From Phormidium sp. OSCR (GTDB taxonomy: Bacteria > Cyanobacteriota > Cyanobacteriia > Cyanobacteriales > Geitlerinemataceae), in the NCBI GenBank assembly GCA_001314905.1, contig LJZT01000033.1:1-40288 (forward strand): a stretch of 40,288 nucleotides of DNA, in the 5' to 3' direction. Positions 8,182 to 15,708 of this stretch are shown one piece after another. Every line of letters starts with the position of its first letter. Within the stretch, counting starts at the first letter, position 1. The notes beneath the pieces are model-generated. The model saw only the letters and a program-made list of their open reading frames with translations. It did not search any database and had not been told where the DNA came from. The translations under genes and the position numbers were made by a program.

Positions 8182-8508
8182 TTAGATTAACGCCGGCGGG
8201 GGGGTATCGTCGTCGTCGCTGAGGTTGTTTTTGCTGCCCGGTGAGGAGTTGTAGAGCGCATCGAGCTTCTCGCGAGCATCTTCGATACCAATTGATCGCA
8301 TCACTAACAGGGGTTCTTCAACGACATGGCCCGAGTCGTCGAGAAGTTCCGGGTGCGGACTTGGCTGAGGACGACGGCTAAACTCGGGGTTACTCATCGA
8401 GCGAGGTTTCTGAGAGTCTGAACTAAAGGCTAAGAGGTTTCTGACCAGGTTGCCAACGGCGACAAAGGCTAGGAAGGTGAAGGCGAGAATATAGAGCAGA
8501 TGTAACAT
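8182..8508 (-). CDS. DUF2973 family membrane protein
   Basis: A 108-residue protein starting MLHLLYILAFTFLAF, one N-terminal membrane helix (about 2-23) followed by VGNLVRNLL and a polar cytoplasmic tail. The tail ends in an acidic, Asp-rich stretch. The MLHLLYILAF opening is characteristic of the cyanobacterial DUF2973 family. I chose the ATG at 8508 because GAGGA lies eight bases upstream; an earlier in-frame ATG at 8541 would add eleven residues that do not fit the family. It lies between the DUF2605 gene and the Hsp70-like gene, all on the minus strand. Function is unknown. Confidence 0.78.
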   Translation of the reverse strand: MLHLLYILAFTFLAFVAVGNLVRNLLAFSSDSQKPRSMSNPEFSRRPQPSPHPELLDDSGHVVEEPLLVMRSIGIEDAREKLDALYNSSPGSKNNLSDDDDTPPPALI

Positions 8509-8662
8509 AAACGTGTCCTCAGATAAATCAGGGATGATCAATCGGCTAGTTGGGGTAGTTCACGGGTTACGCGGAGGAACTCCCCTAAGTCAAGGCTTAA
8601 AAAAACAGATTGTTAAGGCGAGGGACTTGGTCTGGGCTGGGGGTTGCCCACCCGACTTGGGG

Positions 8663-8998
8663 TTATTCTCTCACGTTGAGGGCCTGGGAGTGTTGGGCGC
8701 GAAAGCGCATTGAGATTTGCCAACATTCTGTGAGTAGATGATGCCAGGGCATCAGCACTGACATATCGACCCCGGCTTGACAGCCCGTTGCCTCCAGCAT
8801 CATTTTGGCGGAGTTTACCTCCTGCTGGGCCTTGATCACACGATGCAGCAGATCTTGCTGTTCGTGAGTCTCTAGGAACTCGATGGTTTCCGTTTCCAGG
8901 AAGGTCCGAGAGCGTTCAAACCAGTATTGGAAGTCTTCGAGCAGGGGTTCGAGGACTTTTTTGAGCAAACTCGGCTCAGGGATGTGGGGGCGACTCAT
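8663..8998 (-). CDS. DUF2605 family protein
   Basis: A 111-residue, mostly helical soluble protein. PSLLKKVLEPLLEDFQYWFE near the start, an AQQEVNSAKMMLEATG segment and the SVLMPWHHLLTECWQ motif identify the cyanobacterial DUF2605 family. It is the first gene of a probable DUF2605-DUF2973-Hsp70 operon on the minus strand. The gap to DUF2973 is about 155 bases, and no terminator is apparent there. Biochemical role is unknown. A 6-bp inverted repeat at 9047-9060 lies about 50 bases upstream of the start. Confidence 0.8.
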   Translation of the reverse strand: MSRPHIPEPSLLKKVLEPLLEDFQYWFERSRTFLETETIEFLETHEQQDLLHRVIKAQQEVNSAKMMLEATGCQAGVDMSVLMPWHHLLTECWQISMRFRAQHSQALNVRE

Positions 8999-9046
8999 AA
9001 GTTAATAATAGTTTACCGACTCAGCTACAATCTTAACGCTATTTAC

Positions 9047-9060
9047 ATTTGTTTACAAAT
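9047..9060. promoter_or_regulatory. Inverted repeat upstream of the DUF2605 operon
   Basis: ATTTGT and ACAAAT, separated by TT, form a short AT-rich palindrome 49-62 bases upstream of the DUF2605 start on the minus strand. The size and place would suit a dimeric regulator, but nothing else supports it. Confidence 0.25.
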
Positions 9061-9081
9061 CTGGCGAAGGGTCTCAGGCAA

Positions 9082-9116
9082 GACTGCGATCGCCCCAGCT
9101 TAGAGCGATCGCAGTC
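9082..9116 (-). terminator. 12-bp hairpin built from two HIP1 sites
   Basis: GACTGCGATCGC (9082-9093) and GCGATCGCAGTC (9105-9116) form a perfect 12-bp stem with an 11-base loop. It sits about 40 bases past the end of the small ORF at 9157-9300 and upstream of the DUF2605 promoter region. No T-tract follows, so it may be a Rho-independent-like end, an mRNA-stabilising hairpin, or simply paired HIP1 copies. Confidence 0.45.
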
Positions 9117-9156
9117 CTTGTGTTGTCTGAGTTCCATGACCTCGATGGCTCCCACT

Positions 9157-9300
9157 TCATCCGGCTCGGCGAACGCAGCGGCGGCGATCGTGAAGAATTT
9201 CCTCAGCCTGATATACCTGTTGAGATAATTTTAACCATTGCCCAAATCCGGGAATCCGTTGTAGCCAACGGTTAAGACGCGCCAGAGCAAACCTGTCCAT
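9157..9300 (-). CDS. Probable small protein, 47 residues
   Basis: An ATG at 9300 is preceded by AGGAG seven bases upstream, one of the best ribosome-binding sites in the window, and opens a 47-codon frame ending in TGA at 9157-9159. The product begins MDRFALARLNRWLQRIPGF and is strongly basic at its end (DRRRCVRRAG). It looks like one amphipathic helix with a Trp/Leu face. It lies 87 bases after the creatininase-family gene on the same strand, so it could be the last gene of that operon. I do not recognise the family, and a decayed remnant of something longer remains possible. Confidence 0.4.
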   Translation of the reverse strand: MDRFALARLNRWLQRIPGFGQWLKLSQQVYQAEEILHDRRRCVRRAG

Positions 9301-9387
9301 TGGGGGTCTCCTGTCTGTTACATGAGTTACCGAACTAGCTCTATTTTAGCAATTTTGCCTCTAAACTTAACCCATCTGAGGCTTAAA

Positions 9388-10179
9388 TTATTGTTTCGCC
9401 TTAAAGTGATAAACCTCTTGCAGTAACTCACACCACCCCTCGGCCAACACATCCAGAATTCTCTCCCCCTTCTGGCGACTGGCTGCCGTCGCATCACCAA
9501 CCACGCCACTGTCACTGAGATCCTGAGTTAACCAAGAAAAGGTGACTCCCCCCTTGCTGGCTAACCTCCCCGGCTGTGGGGGGGGATACTCCCGCACCGC
9601 CTGATTCATGCGCACCCATTCGGGAAGTAACACCAGCATCAAACTGGTTTCAGCATCGCCGGCGTGCATCGCCTCTTGCACTTCCCGTTCACTCAGGAGA
9701 CGTTTATGTTCCTGGGTGACTCGCCAGGTAAAAATGGGAAAGAGCCAGAAATCCTCATAACGAGCATGAAGATCTGTTGCTGCAATCTCCATCACTTGCG
9801 GTTGTCCACCATGGGAGTTCATCAGCACCAGTTTACGAAATCCGGCGGCGTAGAGACTCTCACCAATGTCCATTAGAGTGCTGAGGAGGGTATTGGCGGA
9901 GAGACTGATGGTTCCGGGGAAGTGACGATGTTCATTGGATTTGCCGTAATGGAGGGGAGGCAAGACATAGACGGGAATGTCGGCACTGAGACGGGTTAAG
10001 GCTTCCCCCAACACTCCTAAGCCAATGGCACTATCGACAATGAGAGGCAGGTGGGGGCCATGTTGTTCAACGGCACCGACGGGTTGAACTAAAACGGTAT
10101 TGGCTTTATCGGGTAATTGCTCAATCTCAGTCCAGGTTAAATAGGCAAAGAAACGCTGCGGTGGAATAAAGTTGTTCAT
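9388..10179 (-). CDS. Creatininase family protein
   Basis: A 263-residue metal-dependent amidohydrolase of the creatininase family, whose members act on creatinine, on cyclic amides such as the FAPy intermediate in riboflavin and deazaflavin synthesis, or in mycofactocin maturation. Metal-site motifs are EQHGPHLP (38-45) with Asp49, and NSHGGQ (121-126), plus HAGDAETSLML near residue 170. The actual substrate cannot be told from sequence. Its ATG overlaps the TGA of the upstream histidine kinase gene (ATGA at 10176-10179), which indicates translational coupling. Confidence 0.87.
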   Translation of the reverse strand: MNNFIPPQRFFAYLTWTEIEQLPDKANTVLVQPVGAVEQHGPHLPLIVDSAIGLGVLGEALTRLSADIPVYVLPPLHYGKSNEHRHFPGTISLSANTLLSTLMDIGESLYAAGFRKLVLMNSHGGQPQVMEIAATDLHARYEDFWLFPIFTWRVTQEHKRLLSEREVQEAMHAGDAETSLMLVLLPEWVRMNQAVREYPPPQPGRLASKGGVTFSWLTQDLSDSGVVGDATAASRQKGERILDVLAEGWCELLQEVYHFKAKQ

Positions 10180-12473
10180 GAGGGTTCACGGGATTCTAGG
10201 GACAGGGAACGGCTAAGGGTTCGACTCAGAGGAAGTTCGATGGTAAAGGTTGTTCCCTGTCCCAATTCGGATTGACAGTAGAGTTGTCCTTGGTGTTTTT
10301 CAACGATAATTTGATAACTCATGGACAGTCCAAGACCGGTTCCAGATCCCACAGGTTTGGTGGAAAAAAAGGGATCGAAGATACGATGAGCAACCGATTG
10401 ACTCATGCCAGTGCCATTATCTTTGATTTTAATCATAATTGTATTCTTCTCTTTTGTTTTGGTTTCAATAGAAATGGTCGGCTCTTGGTTTAGCCTAGAA
10501 TTTATTGAGGAGTCACCATGATTATTAAAGGCATCAATAGCATTGTTGAGGATATTCAAGAAAACTTGATTGAGTTCAGAGGCATAGCAATCTAGTTTGG
10601 GGATATTTCCGTAGTTTTTGATAATTTTAATTTCCGGTCGATTTCGTTGTGATTTCAGTCGGGATTGCAGAACCATTAAGGTGCTTTCAATCCCATCGTG
10701 AAGATTGACTACTTTTGTTTTTGATTCATCGAGACGAGCAAAATTTCTGAGACTCAAGACGATATTGCGGATACGTTCTGCACCGGAATTCATGGACTCC
10801 AAGATCCGCTGTAAGTCTTCGACTAAATAGGGCAGATCAATCTCTTCGGCAAGGGTTTGAATGGAGGAATCCGGATCTGGATAGATCTGTTGATAGGCGT
10901 TGATGAGCTGAAGTAAATCATCAATATACTCTCGGGTATAGCGGATGTTACCAAAGATAAAACTAATTGGGTTGTTAATTTCATGGGCGACTCCGGCCAC
11001 AAGTTGCCCCAGACTCGACATTTTTTCGGTATGGACTAACTGAGCTTGAGTGCGTTGTAGTTGAGAGAGGGTTTTTTGTAATTCTGTGGTGCGTTGGACG
11101 ACTTGATTTTCGAGGGTTTGGTTATAGTCGGCTAAGAGTTTTTGGGCTTCTTTGCGATCGCCAATATCTTGAAAGGCAACGATCACCTCTTCAACCGCAC
11201 CGGATTCATCGAGAAGTGGAGTACTGGCCATATCCAGGGGAATCGTTTTACCCAATTGTCGCAATTCGAGGTCATCACGCCGCACAGACTGTCCCGAGAG
11301 AGCCAGTTGTCCGGGGAGTTGTTCGAGGGGATAGAGGTCTGAGGTATCAGCTTGATAGAGGCGATAATGTTGGGCAAACTGCTCTAAATCCGACTCTACA
11401 TCCCCGAGGAGACGTTGAGCGGTTTGATTGCGGTAGAGCATCCGTCCATGGCGATCGTGAACGCAGACCCCCACAGGCATCGCTTCAAGCAGTTGGGATA
11501 GACGATTTTGACTTTTGTGTAACTCTCGATTGCTGTCCCGAAGCTGTTGTTCGACTTGGTGATGTTCATCGTTGCTGGCGGACAAGACCAGGGAGGTGAG
11601 AATGGTCGCCCCCATAAACGACTGCAAGAGGGTAAAAGCAATATAAGTCGAATGACCGGCAAACGGACCGAGGCCTTGGACAGTGGTGAAAATGGCAATT
11701 AAGGAAATCCCGAAGACAAATAGGGTGGTTTCAAATTTGCCAAAGCGCAGAACTGACCAGACACAGAGGGGAATCAGGGCATATTCAGCGGGATAGCCGA
11801 CTCCAAAGGTGCCGATGAGGATGATAACGCTCACCCCGATAAAGAGGGTGATTTCCAAGGTCCGATGGCGGCCGGGTTTGGGTCGCCATTGAGTCGGTGC
11901 GGCCATACCCGCCAAGAAAACGGGTGTAATCAAGAGTTGACTGAGGACAGCACTCCAGGCCCAGATGATGAAGGACCGGGGAACCTCTGGGGGAGGAATC
12001 AAGCCAATGACGACTAGGGGAAAGATTCCTAGGGTTGCACCGATGAGGGATGCGGGAATGAGGCTGAGGATAAAGAGTCCCACATGGGAAACCCGTTGCA
12101 GGATGTTTTTTTGAGGAATCCAGGCCTGCAATAGGCTCAGAACAACGCTGAGTTCTAAGGCGTTGCTGCTCCCGTGGATGAGACCACAAAAGAGGATGCT
12201 GACTAGCCCTAGAGGGGTTGGACTCAGGGATAAATCGAGGCTAGTTGAGAGCATCGAGCCGAGAAAAACGCCGGGAACGGCCCGCCATTGCCATCGCCAC
12301 AAACTTAGCCCGAGAATGAGTCCTGTAGGGAACCAAACGGAGGAAATATTGCCGGGTAAGGCGGCAAATCTCAGGGAGAGTTGAGCGCTTAGGAAATAGA
12401 TGAGGGCGATGGCGACCCACTCTAGTAGCTGTCGACTCCAGGGGATAGACCGGTTCAGTACGGGAGGCTTCAC
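10176..12473 (-). CDS. MASE1 and PAS domain sensor histidine kinase
   Basis: A 765-residue membrane sensor kinase. Residues about 15-298 form a MASE1-type integral membrane sensor with eight or so helices (ISSVWFPTGLILGL near 43-56 is characteristic). A coiled coil (300-325) leads to a PAS domain (about 326-442) and a second coiled coil. The dimerisation and phosphoacceptor domain follows, with His497 in VAGVAHEINNP. The C-terminal HATPase domain has an N-box (LNQVFLNILNNAIDAF), G1 (IKDNGTGM) and G2 (GSGTGLGLSMS). The long linker with NFARLDES is typical of the cyanobacterial HPK4-like class. No response regulator is adjacent. The start is a GTG at 12473 with no clear ribosome-binding site. 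The stop overlaps the creatininase start. Confidence 0.92.
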   Translation of the reverse strand: MKPPVLNRSIPWSRQLLEWVAIALIYFLSAQLSLRFAALPGNISSVWFPTGLILGLSLWRWQWRAVPGVFLGSMLSTSLDLSLSPTPLGLVSILFCGLIHGSSNALELSVVLSLLQAWIPQKNILQRVSHVGLFILSLIPASLIGATLGIFPLVVIGLIPPPEVPRSFIIWAWSAVLSQLLITPVFLAGMAAPTQWRPKPGRHRTLEITLFIGVSVIILIGTFGVGYPAEYALIPLCVWSVLRFGKFETTLFVFGISLIAIFTTVQGLGPFAGHSTYIAFTLLQSFMGATILTSLVLSASNDEHHQVEQQLRDSNRELHKSQNRLSQLLEAMPVGVCVHDRHGRMLYRNQTAQRLLGDVESDLEQFAQHYRLYQADTSDLYPLEQLPGQLALSGQSVRRDDLELRQLGKTIPLDMASTPLLDESGAVEEVIVAFQDIGDRKEAQKLLADYNQTLENQVVQRTTELQKTLSQLQRTQAQLVHTEKMSSLGQLVAGVAHEINNPISFIFGNIRYTREYIDDLLQLINAYQQIYPDPDSSIQTLAEEIDLPYLVEDLQRILESMNSGAERIRNIVLSLRNFARLDESKTKVVNLHDGIESTLMVLQSRLKSQRNRPEIKIIKNYGNIPKLDCYASELNQVFLNILNNAIDAFNNHGDSSINSRLNQEPTISIETKTKEKNTIMIKIKDNGTGMSQSVAHRIFDPFFSTKPVGSGTGLGLSMSYQIIVEKHQGQLYCQSELGQGTTFTIELPLSRTLSRSLSLESREPS

Positions 12474-12557
12474 AGAAAACTTAAAGATACTGATAGAGTG
12501 ATGGGGTTAGCCTGGGGAGGAATAGCCGCTGGGACTTAGGGTGGGACTTAGGGAAAA

Positions 12558-12932
12558 TTAACTGCCAGATTCTGGGGGGTCTGGGTTGGGGTCAAGGCGA
12601 TCGAGCTGAGCTTCTAGAGCATCGAGACGACGTTTTTGTTCCACCACTAGAGTTGCGAGGCGAGCGAGGGTAGAGGTCGATTCTGGGGATTGGGTCGTCT
12701 GGGCGGTAATCGTCGGAGGAACGACTTGAGGGTCACGGTGTTGGGGGGAACACTGGTTTTGATTGACCTGGCGATCGAGTTGTCGGACTTGAGATTGTAG
12801 GTAACGAACTTGGGATTCGAGGCGGTTGATGCGGCTGTCAGCGAAGGCCCGCGCAGGGGAGACCTGAGAACCAATGGCGATCGCCATTAGAAGTACAAGT
12901 ATCCACTGCGTGAGTTGGCGGTCTCGTCGCAT
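12558..12932 (-). CDS. Exported coiled-coil hypothetical protein
   Basis: A 124-residue protein with an N-terminal signal-like segment (QWILVLLMAIAIGSQVSPARAFA, cleavage probably near residue 31) and then a heptad-rich coiled coil (SRINRLESQVRYLQSQVRQL and on). A Gln/Thr/Pro-rich spacer follows, then a second helical stretch (VVEQKRRLDALEAQLDRL) and an acidic Pro-rich tail. It is probably a small periplasmic trimeric or dimeric coiled-coil protein. No named family is recognised. It lies 30 bases downstream of cyanophycinase on the same strand, so the two may be co-transcribed. Confidence 0.65.
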   Translation of the reverse strand: MRRDRQLTQWILVLLMAIAIGSQVSPARAFADSRINRLESQVRYLQSQVRQLDRQVNQNQCSPQHRDPQVVPPTITAQTTQSPESTSTLARLATLVVEQKRRLDALEAQLDRLDPNPDPPESGS

Positions 12933-12962
12933 GATGAGTGACCGGGGACGGGGCTAGGAGAG

Positions 12963-13826
12963 TTAAGCCGTTAGCCGTTGTTCAGGGACTTGAAGGCTGC
13001 GGGTGGGGATGTGGAAGCGATCGCCGTAGGTGAGAACATGAACTCTCAAGTTAAAGATACTCAAGGGGTTAATGGCATCAACATAGGGTTCATTGGTGTA
13101 ATCGACTTCACCGGGATCGATAATGGTCACGGTTCCTTTTCCTAAGACTTGAATTAAGCCATCGCCTTCAAAGAGGGCGCAGGTATCTTCGTCAATCCCG
13201 ACTCCGATGCGATCGGGGTTGGCGGAGATAGCGCTAATCAGTCGGGCCATGCGGTTACGGTTATGGAAATGCTGATCCACAATCACCTGAGGAATAATCC
13301 CTAGGCCTGTGGTCATATCGACCAAGGAGCGGTTGGGGGACTCGCCACTGCCCCCACCGGCGATCATGTGATAGCCCATCACGGCGGCTCCTGCGCTGGT
13401 TCCGGCTAGGACAATTTCCCCTCGTTGAACTTGTAAGAGAATTTTCTCCATCAGGGGGGTATCGGCCAGCAAGGAACAGAGGCGAAGTTGGTCGCCTCCG
13501 GTCATAAAGACACCGGTACAGTCTTCGAGATCGTTTTGCCAAATGGGATCTTCTCCCTGATAGCGCTCACGGATATCGAGGATGCGGACGGCTTTGGCTC
13601 CCATATCCTCAAAGATATCCCGATAGCGGTTGCCGATGGCGGCCGGTTCCCGTGAGGCTGAAGGAATGATAGCAATTTGGGCATCCCGACCCCCTGAACG
13701 GTTGAAGAAGGTTTGCAGGATTTCGCGCCCGTGAACTTTATCTTCCGCGCCGCCGATTACCAAAATCGTTGTTTGAGGGGAATGGGACATCGTCGGTTCG
13801 AGAGATTGAGCATCTGTTTGGATCAT
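12963..13826 (-). CDS. cphB: Cyanophycinase
   Basis: A serine exopeptidase of family S51 that releases beta-Asp-Arg dipeptides from the nitrogen store cyanophycin. The 287-residue length is close to the usual 270-300. The N-terminal VIGGAEDKVHGREIL leads to the nucleophile elbow GTSAGAAVMG (142-151, Ser144). QHFHNRNRM (about 185-193) carries conserved His and Arg residues, and MTGGDQLRL lies around 108-116. The first ATG at 13826 is used; a second Met at residue 13 is possible. Cyanophycin synthetase (cphA) is not in the window, although the two genes are often neighbours in other cyanobacteria. Confidence 0.94.
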   Translation of the reverse strand: MIQTDAQSLEPTMSHSPQTTILVIGGAEDKVHGREILQTFFNRSGGRDAQIAIIPSASREPAAIGNRYRDIFEDMGAKAVRILDIRERYQGEDPIWQNDLEDCTGVFMTGGDQLRLCSLLADTPLMEKILLQVQRGEIVLAGTSAGAAVMGYHMIAGGGSGESPNRSLVDMTTGLGIIPQVIVDQHFHNRNRMARLISAISANPDRIGVGIDEDTCALFEGDGLIQVLGKGTVTIIDPGEVDYTNEPYVDAINPLSIFNLRVHVLTYGDRFHIPTRSLQVPEQRLTA

Positions 13827-14391
13827 AGGGAATTAGGGCGTAATGGACTTCTAGTCTAAGGATGTTCTACCGGACGTTGGTCTACGGGTCGCGGTTCATT
13901 GGAACGTTTACCTTCTCTTCGAGACGCTACGTGAGCGGTAGAGCGCTAACCCGCCGGGGACGTTGATGTCAACGCAAAGGGTGGGGAGCGATGGGGATAT
14001 GGGGGTGAAGCGAAGGAGCGCGCAGGTGATCTAACCCTACATTTGCTGGGGTCGATTTGCGCCAACAGCGCCAACAGTATACAAAAACTCGGGACGCTTT
14101 GTGACTGCGACAACCGTCAATTTTTGGCTTAACATTGGCTTAACAACGGGTAGCCATTCAAGTTTCCCTATAATACCATCTTGGCTGACAGGAGTTTCAA
14201 AGGTGGTCTGGGGTTGACATTGGGGGTGATATTAGGGAACACCAGGTTGATGAGAGATCGCCGTCATTGACGACTCCCATTGACAACTCCTATTGACAAG
14301 TCGAGAGACCTGTTAGGGGAAATTCACTCAAGTGAGTGTTCAATTGAGTGCCAAATTGAGCCATAATTTGGCTGATGCTGAAGCCCGAATG
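13827..14391. other. Long intergenic leader region between cyanophycinase and trmD
   Basis: About 565 bases without a convincing gene. Visible structure: a doubled GCGCCAACA near 14057-14080, the direct repeats and TATAAT described separately (14124-14174), and three degenerate 13-bp units of the type CATTGACAACTC at about 14263-14301, just before trmD. A small structured RNA or a long trmD leader is possible, but I see no known RNA family. Confidence 0.4.
14124..14174 (+). promoter_or_regulatory. Candidate promoter with an 11-bp direct repeat, upstream of trmD
   Basis: TTGGCTTAACA occurs twice head to tail (14124-14134 and 14135-14145), followed 23 bases later by a perfect TATAAT (14169-14174). 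CTTAACA units spaced by 11 bp resemble the layout of cyanobacterial Pho boxes, but position 7 departs from the consensus. The TATAAT has no good -35 match, as expected for an activator-dependent promoter. Confidence 0.4.
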
Positions 14392-15114
14392 ATGAGATTT
14401 GATATTGTTACGCTGTTTCCAGAGTTTTTTAAGACCCCGTTTGAGGTGGGGTTGATGTCTAAGGCGATCGCGCGGGGAATTGCCGAGGTTCATTGCACCA
14501 ATCCTCGGGATTTTACCCAGGATAAACATCGCCGGGTTGATGATGAGCCTTATGGGGGCGGAGTGGGGATGGTGTTAAAGCCTGAGCCGATTTTTGCGGC
14601 GGTTGAGTCGTTGCCGGTTCTGCCTCGGCGGGAGGTGATTTTGACGACGCCTCAAGGGGAGCCGCTGAGTCAACAGCATTTTAAGACTTGGGCGGCCGAT
14701 TGCGATCAGTTAGTGGTCTTATGCGGTCACTATGAGGGCATGGACGAGCGAGTAACCCATTTAGTGACTCGGGAGGTATCCTTGGGGGATTTCGTGCTAA
14801 CAGGGGGCGAAATTCCGGCGCTGGCGCTGGTGAATGGGGTAGTTCGTCTCTTGCCGGGAACGGTGGGCAAAGCGGCCTCGTTAGCGGCGGACAGTTTTGA
14901 GGATGGTTTGTTGGATTATCCGCACTATACGCGTCCGGCGGTGTTTCGCCAGTGGGCGGTTCCGGAGGTGTTGTTGTCGGGGAATCATGCCAAGATTGCC
15001 CAGTGGCGGCGATCGCAGCAATGGGAACGGACGCGATCGCGGCGGCCCGATTTACTCAGTCCCGATGGAGTCAACGAAGAGGTTGATGAGGCCCTTGAGC
15101 CACCCTTGTCCTAG
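14392..15114 (+). CDS. trmD: tRNA (guanine-37-N1)-methyltransferase
   Basis: A SPOUT-class enzyme that methylates G37 next to the anticodon using AdoMet, preventing +1 frameshifting. With the ATG at 14392 the protein has 240 residues and begins MRFDIVTLFPEFF, the family's usual start. The ORF stays open to 14332, but those residues have no family match. Key motifs: DDEPYGGGVGMV, LVVLCGHYEGMDERV (part of the trefoil knot) and the AdoMet loop DFVLTGGEIPALALV. The C-terminus ends EVDEALEPPLS. Converges with the universal stress protein gene. Confidence 0.95.
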   Translation: MRFDIVTLFPEFFKTPFEVGLMSKAIARGIAEVHCTNPRDFTQDKHRRVDDEPYGGGVGMVLKPEPIFAAVESLPVLPRREVILTTPQGEPLSQQHFKTWAADCDQLVVLCGHYEGMDERVTHLVTREVSLGDFVLTGGEIPALALVNGVVRLLPGTVGKAASLAADSFEDGLLDYPHYTRPAVFRQWAVPEVLLSGNHAKIAQWRRSQQWERTRSRRPDLLSPDGVNEEVDEALEPPLS

Positions 15115-15139
15115 GGAGACTTAAACTTGGGGATTCTCC

Positions 15140-15661
15140 TCAAGAGAGCTTAGCTTGGGCAGGAAACTCTCGTCTGTGATGATTTCCCCCTGGAATAACA
15201 AGGGTTGGACAGGGGGAATGTTCAATCACATACTTGCTAACACTGCCCAAAATCAGGGCTTGCCAGACCTCCTTTTTACCATTCCCCACCACCACTAAAT
15301 CCGCGGACCAATCCTGAGCCAGATAGCACAGAAGAGGGCCGGGACTGCGGCGGTCAAGGCGATAGTCACAGGGAACCTGGCGCTGAGCGGCTTGTTCACA
15401 GAGTTGTCGTAGCCAGCGTCGCGCTGCTTTGAGTTGTTTCACCTGTTGAGACTGTTGCAACTCATCGAGATTGATGCGACTTTGCAGCCCCATCCCCACA
15501 TCTAGCAGAGTCCCGAGTTGGCCCTGGAACTCCAGATTGAGGCAATGTACCAGATAGAGTTCGCCCTGGCGGTCTTGGGCCAGGGTGAGGGCCTGCTGAA
15601 AGACTTGGTCGGCTAAAGTTGTCTGATCTAAGCCAACGAGGAGGCGATAGGGGTCGATCAT
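15140..15661 (-). CDS. Universal stress protein, UspA family
   Basis: A single-domain 173-residue USP. The N-terminal YRLLVGLDQTTLADQVFQQAL gives the first strand and helix of the fold. The ATP-binding signature G-x2-G-x9-G-(S/T) is approximated by VVVGNGKKEVWQALILGSVS (about 126-145), and CPTLVIPGG is the closing strand. Residues 60-115 form a long helical insert (QQVKQLKAARRWLRQLCEQA) often seen in cyanobacterial members. It lies 47 bases downstream of ilvD on the same strand and may share its transcript. The trigger and partners are unknown. Confidence 0.87.
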   Translation of the reverse strand: MIDPYRLLVGLDQTTLADQVFQQALTLAQDRQGELYLVHCLNLEFQGQLGTLLDVGMGLQSRINLDELQQSQQVKQLKAARRWLRQLCEQAAQRQVPCDYRLDRRSPGPLLCYLAQDWSADLVVVGNGKKEVWQALILGSVSKYVIEHSPCPTLVIPGGNHHRREFPAQAKLS

Positions 15662-15708
15662 GATTCCATCCTAGAGCGGGGAGGGGGGTATGAGGTAGCG
15701 TATCTGGT

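Noticed and set aside
14210-14235. TTGACA near 14214 as a sigma-70 -35 box for trmD
   Set aside because: No acceptable -10 element at 16-18 bp spacing.
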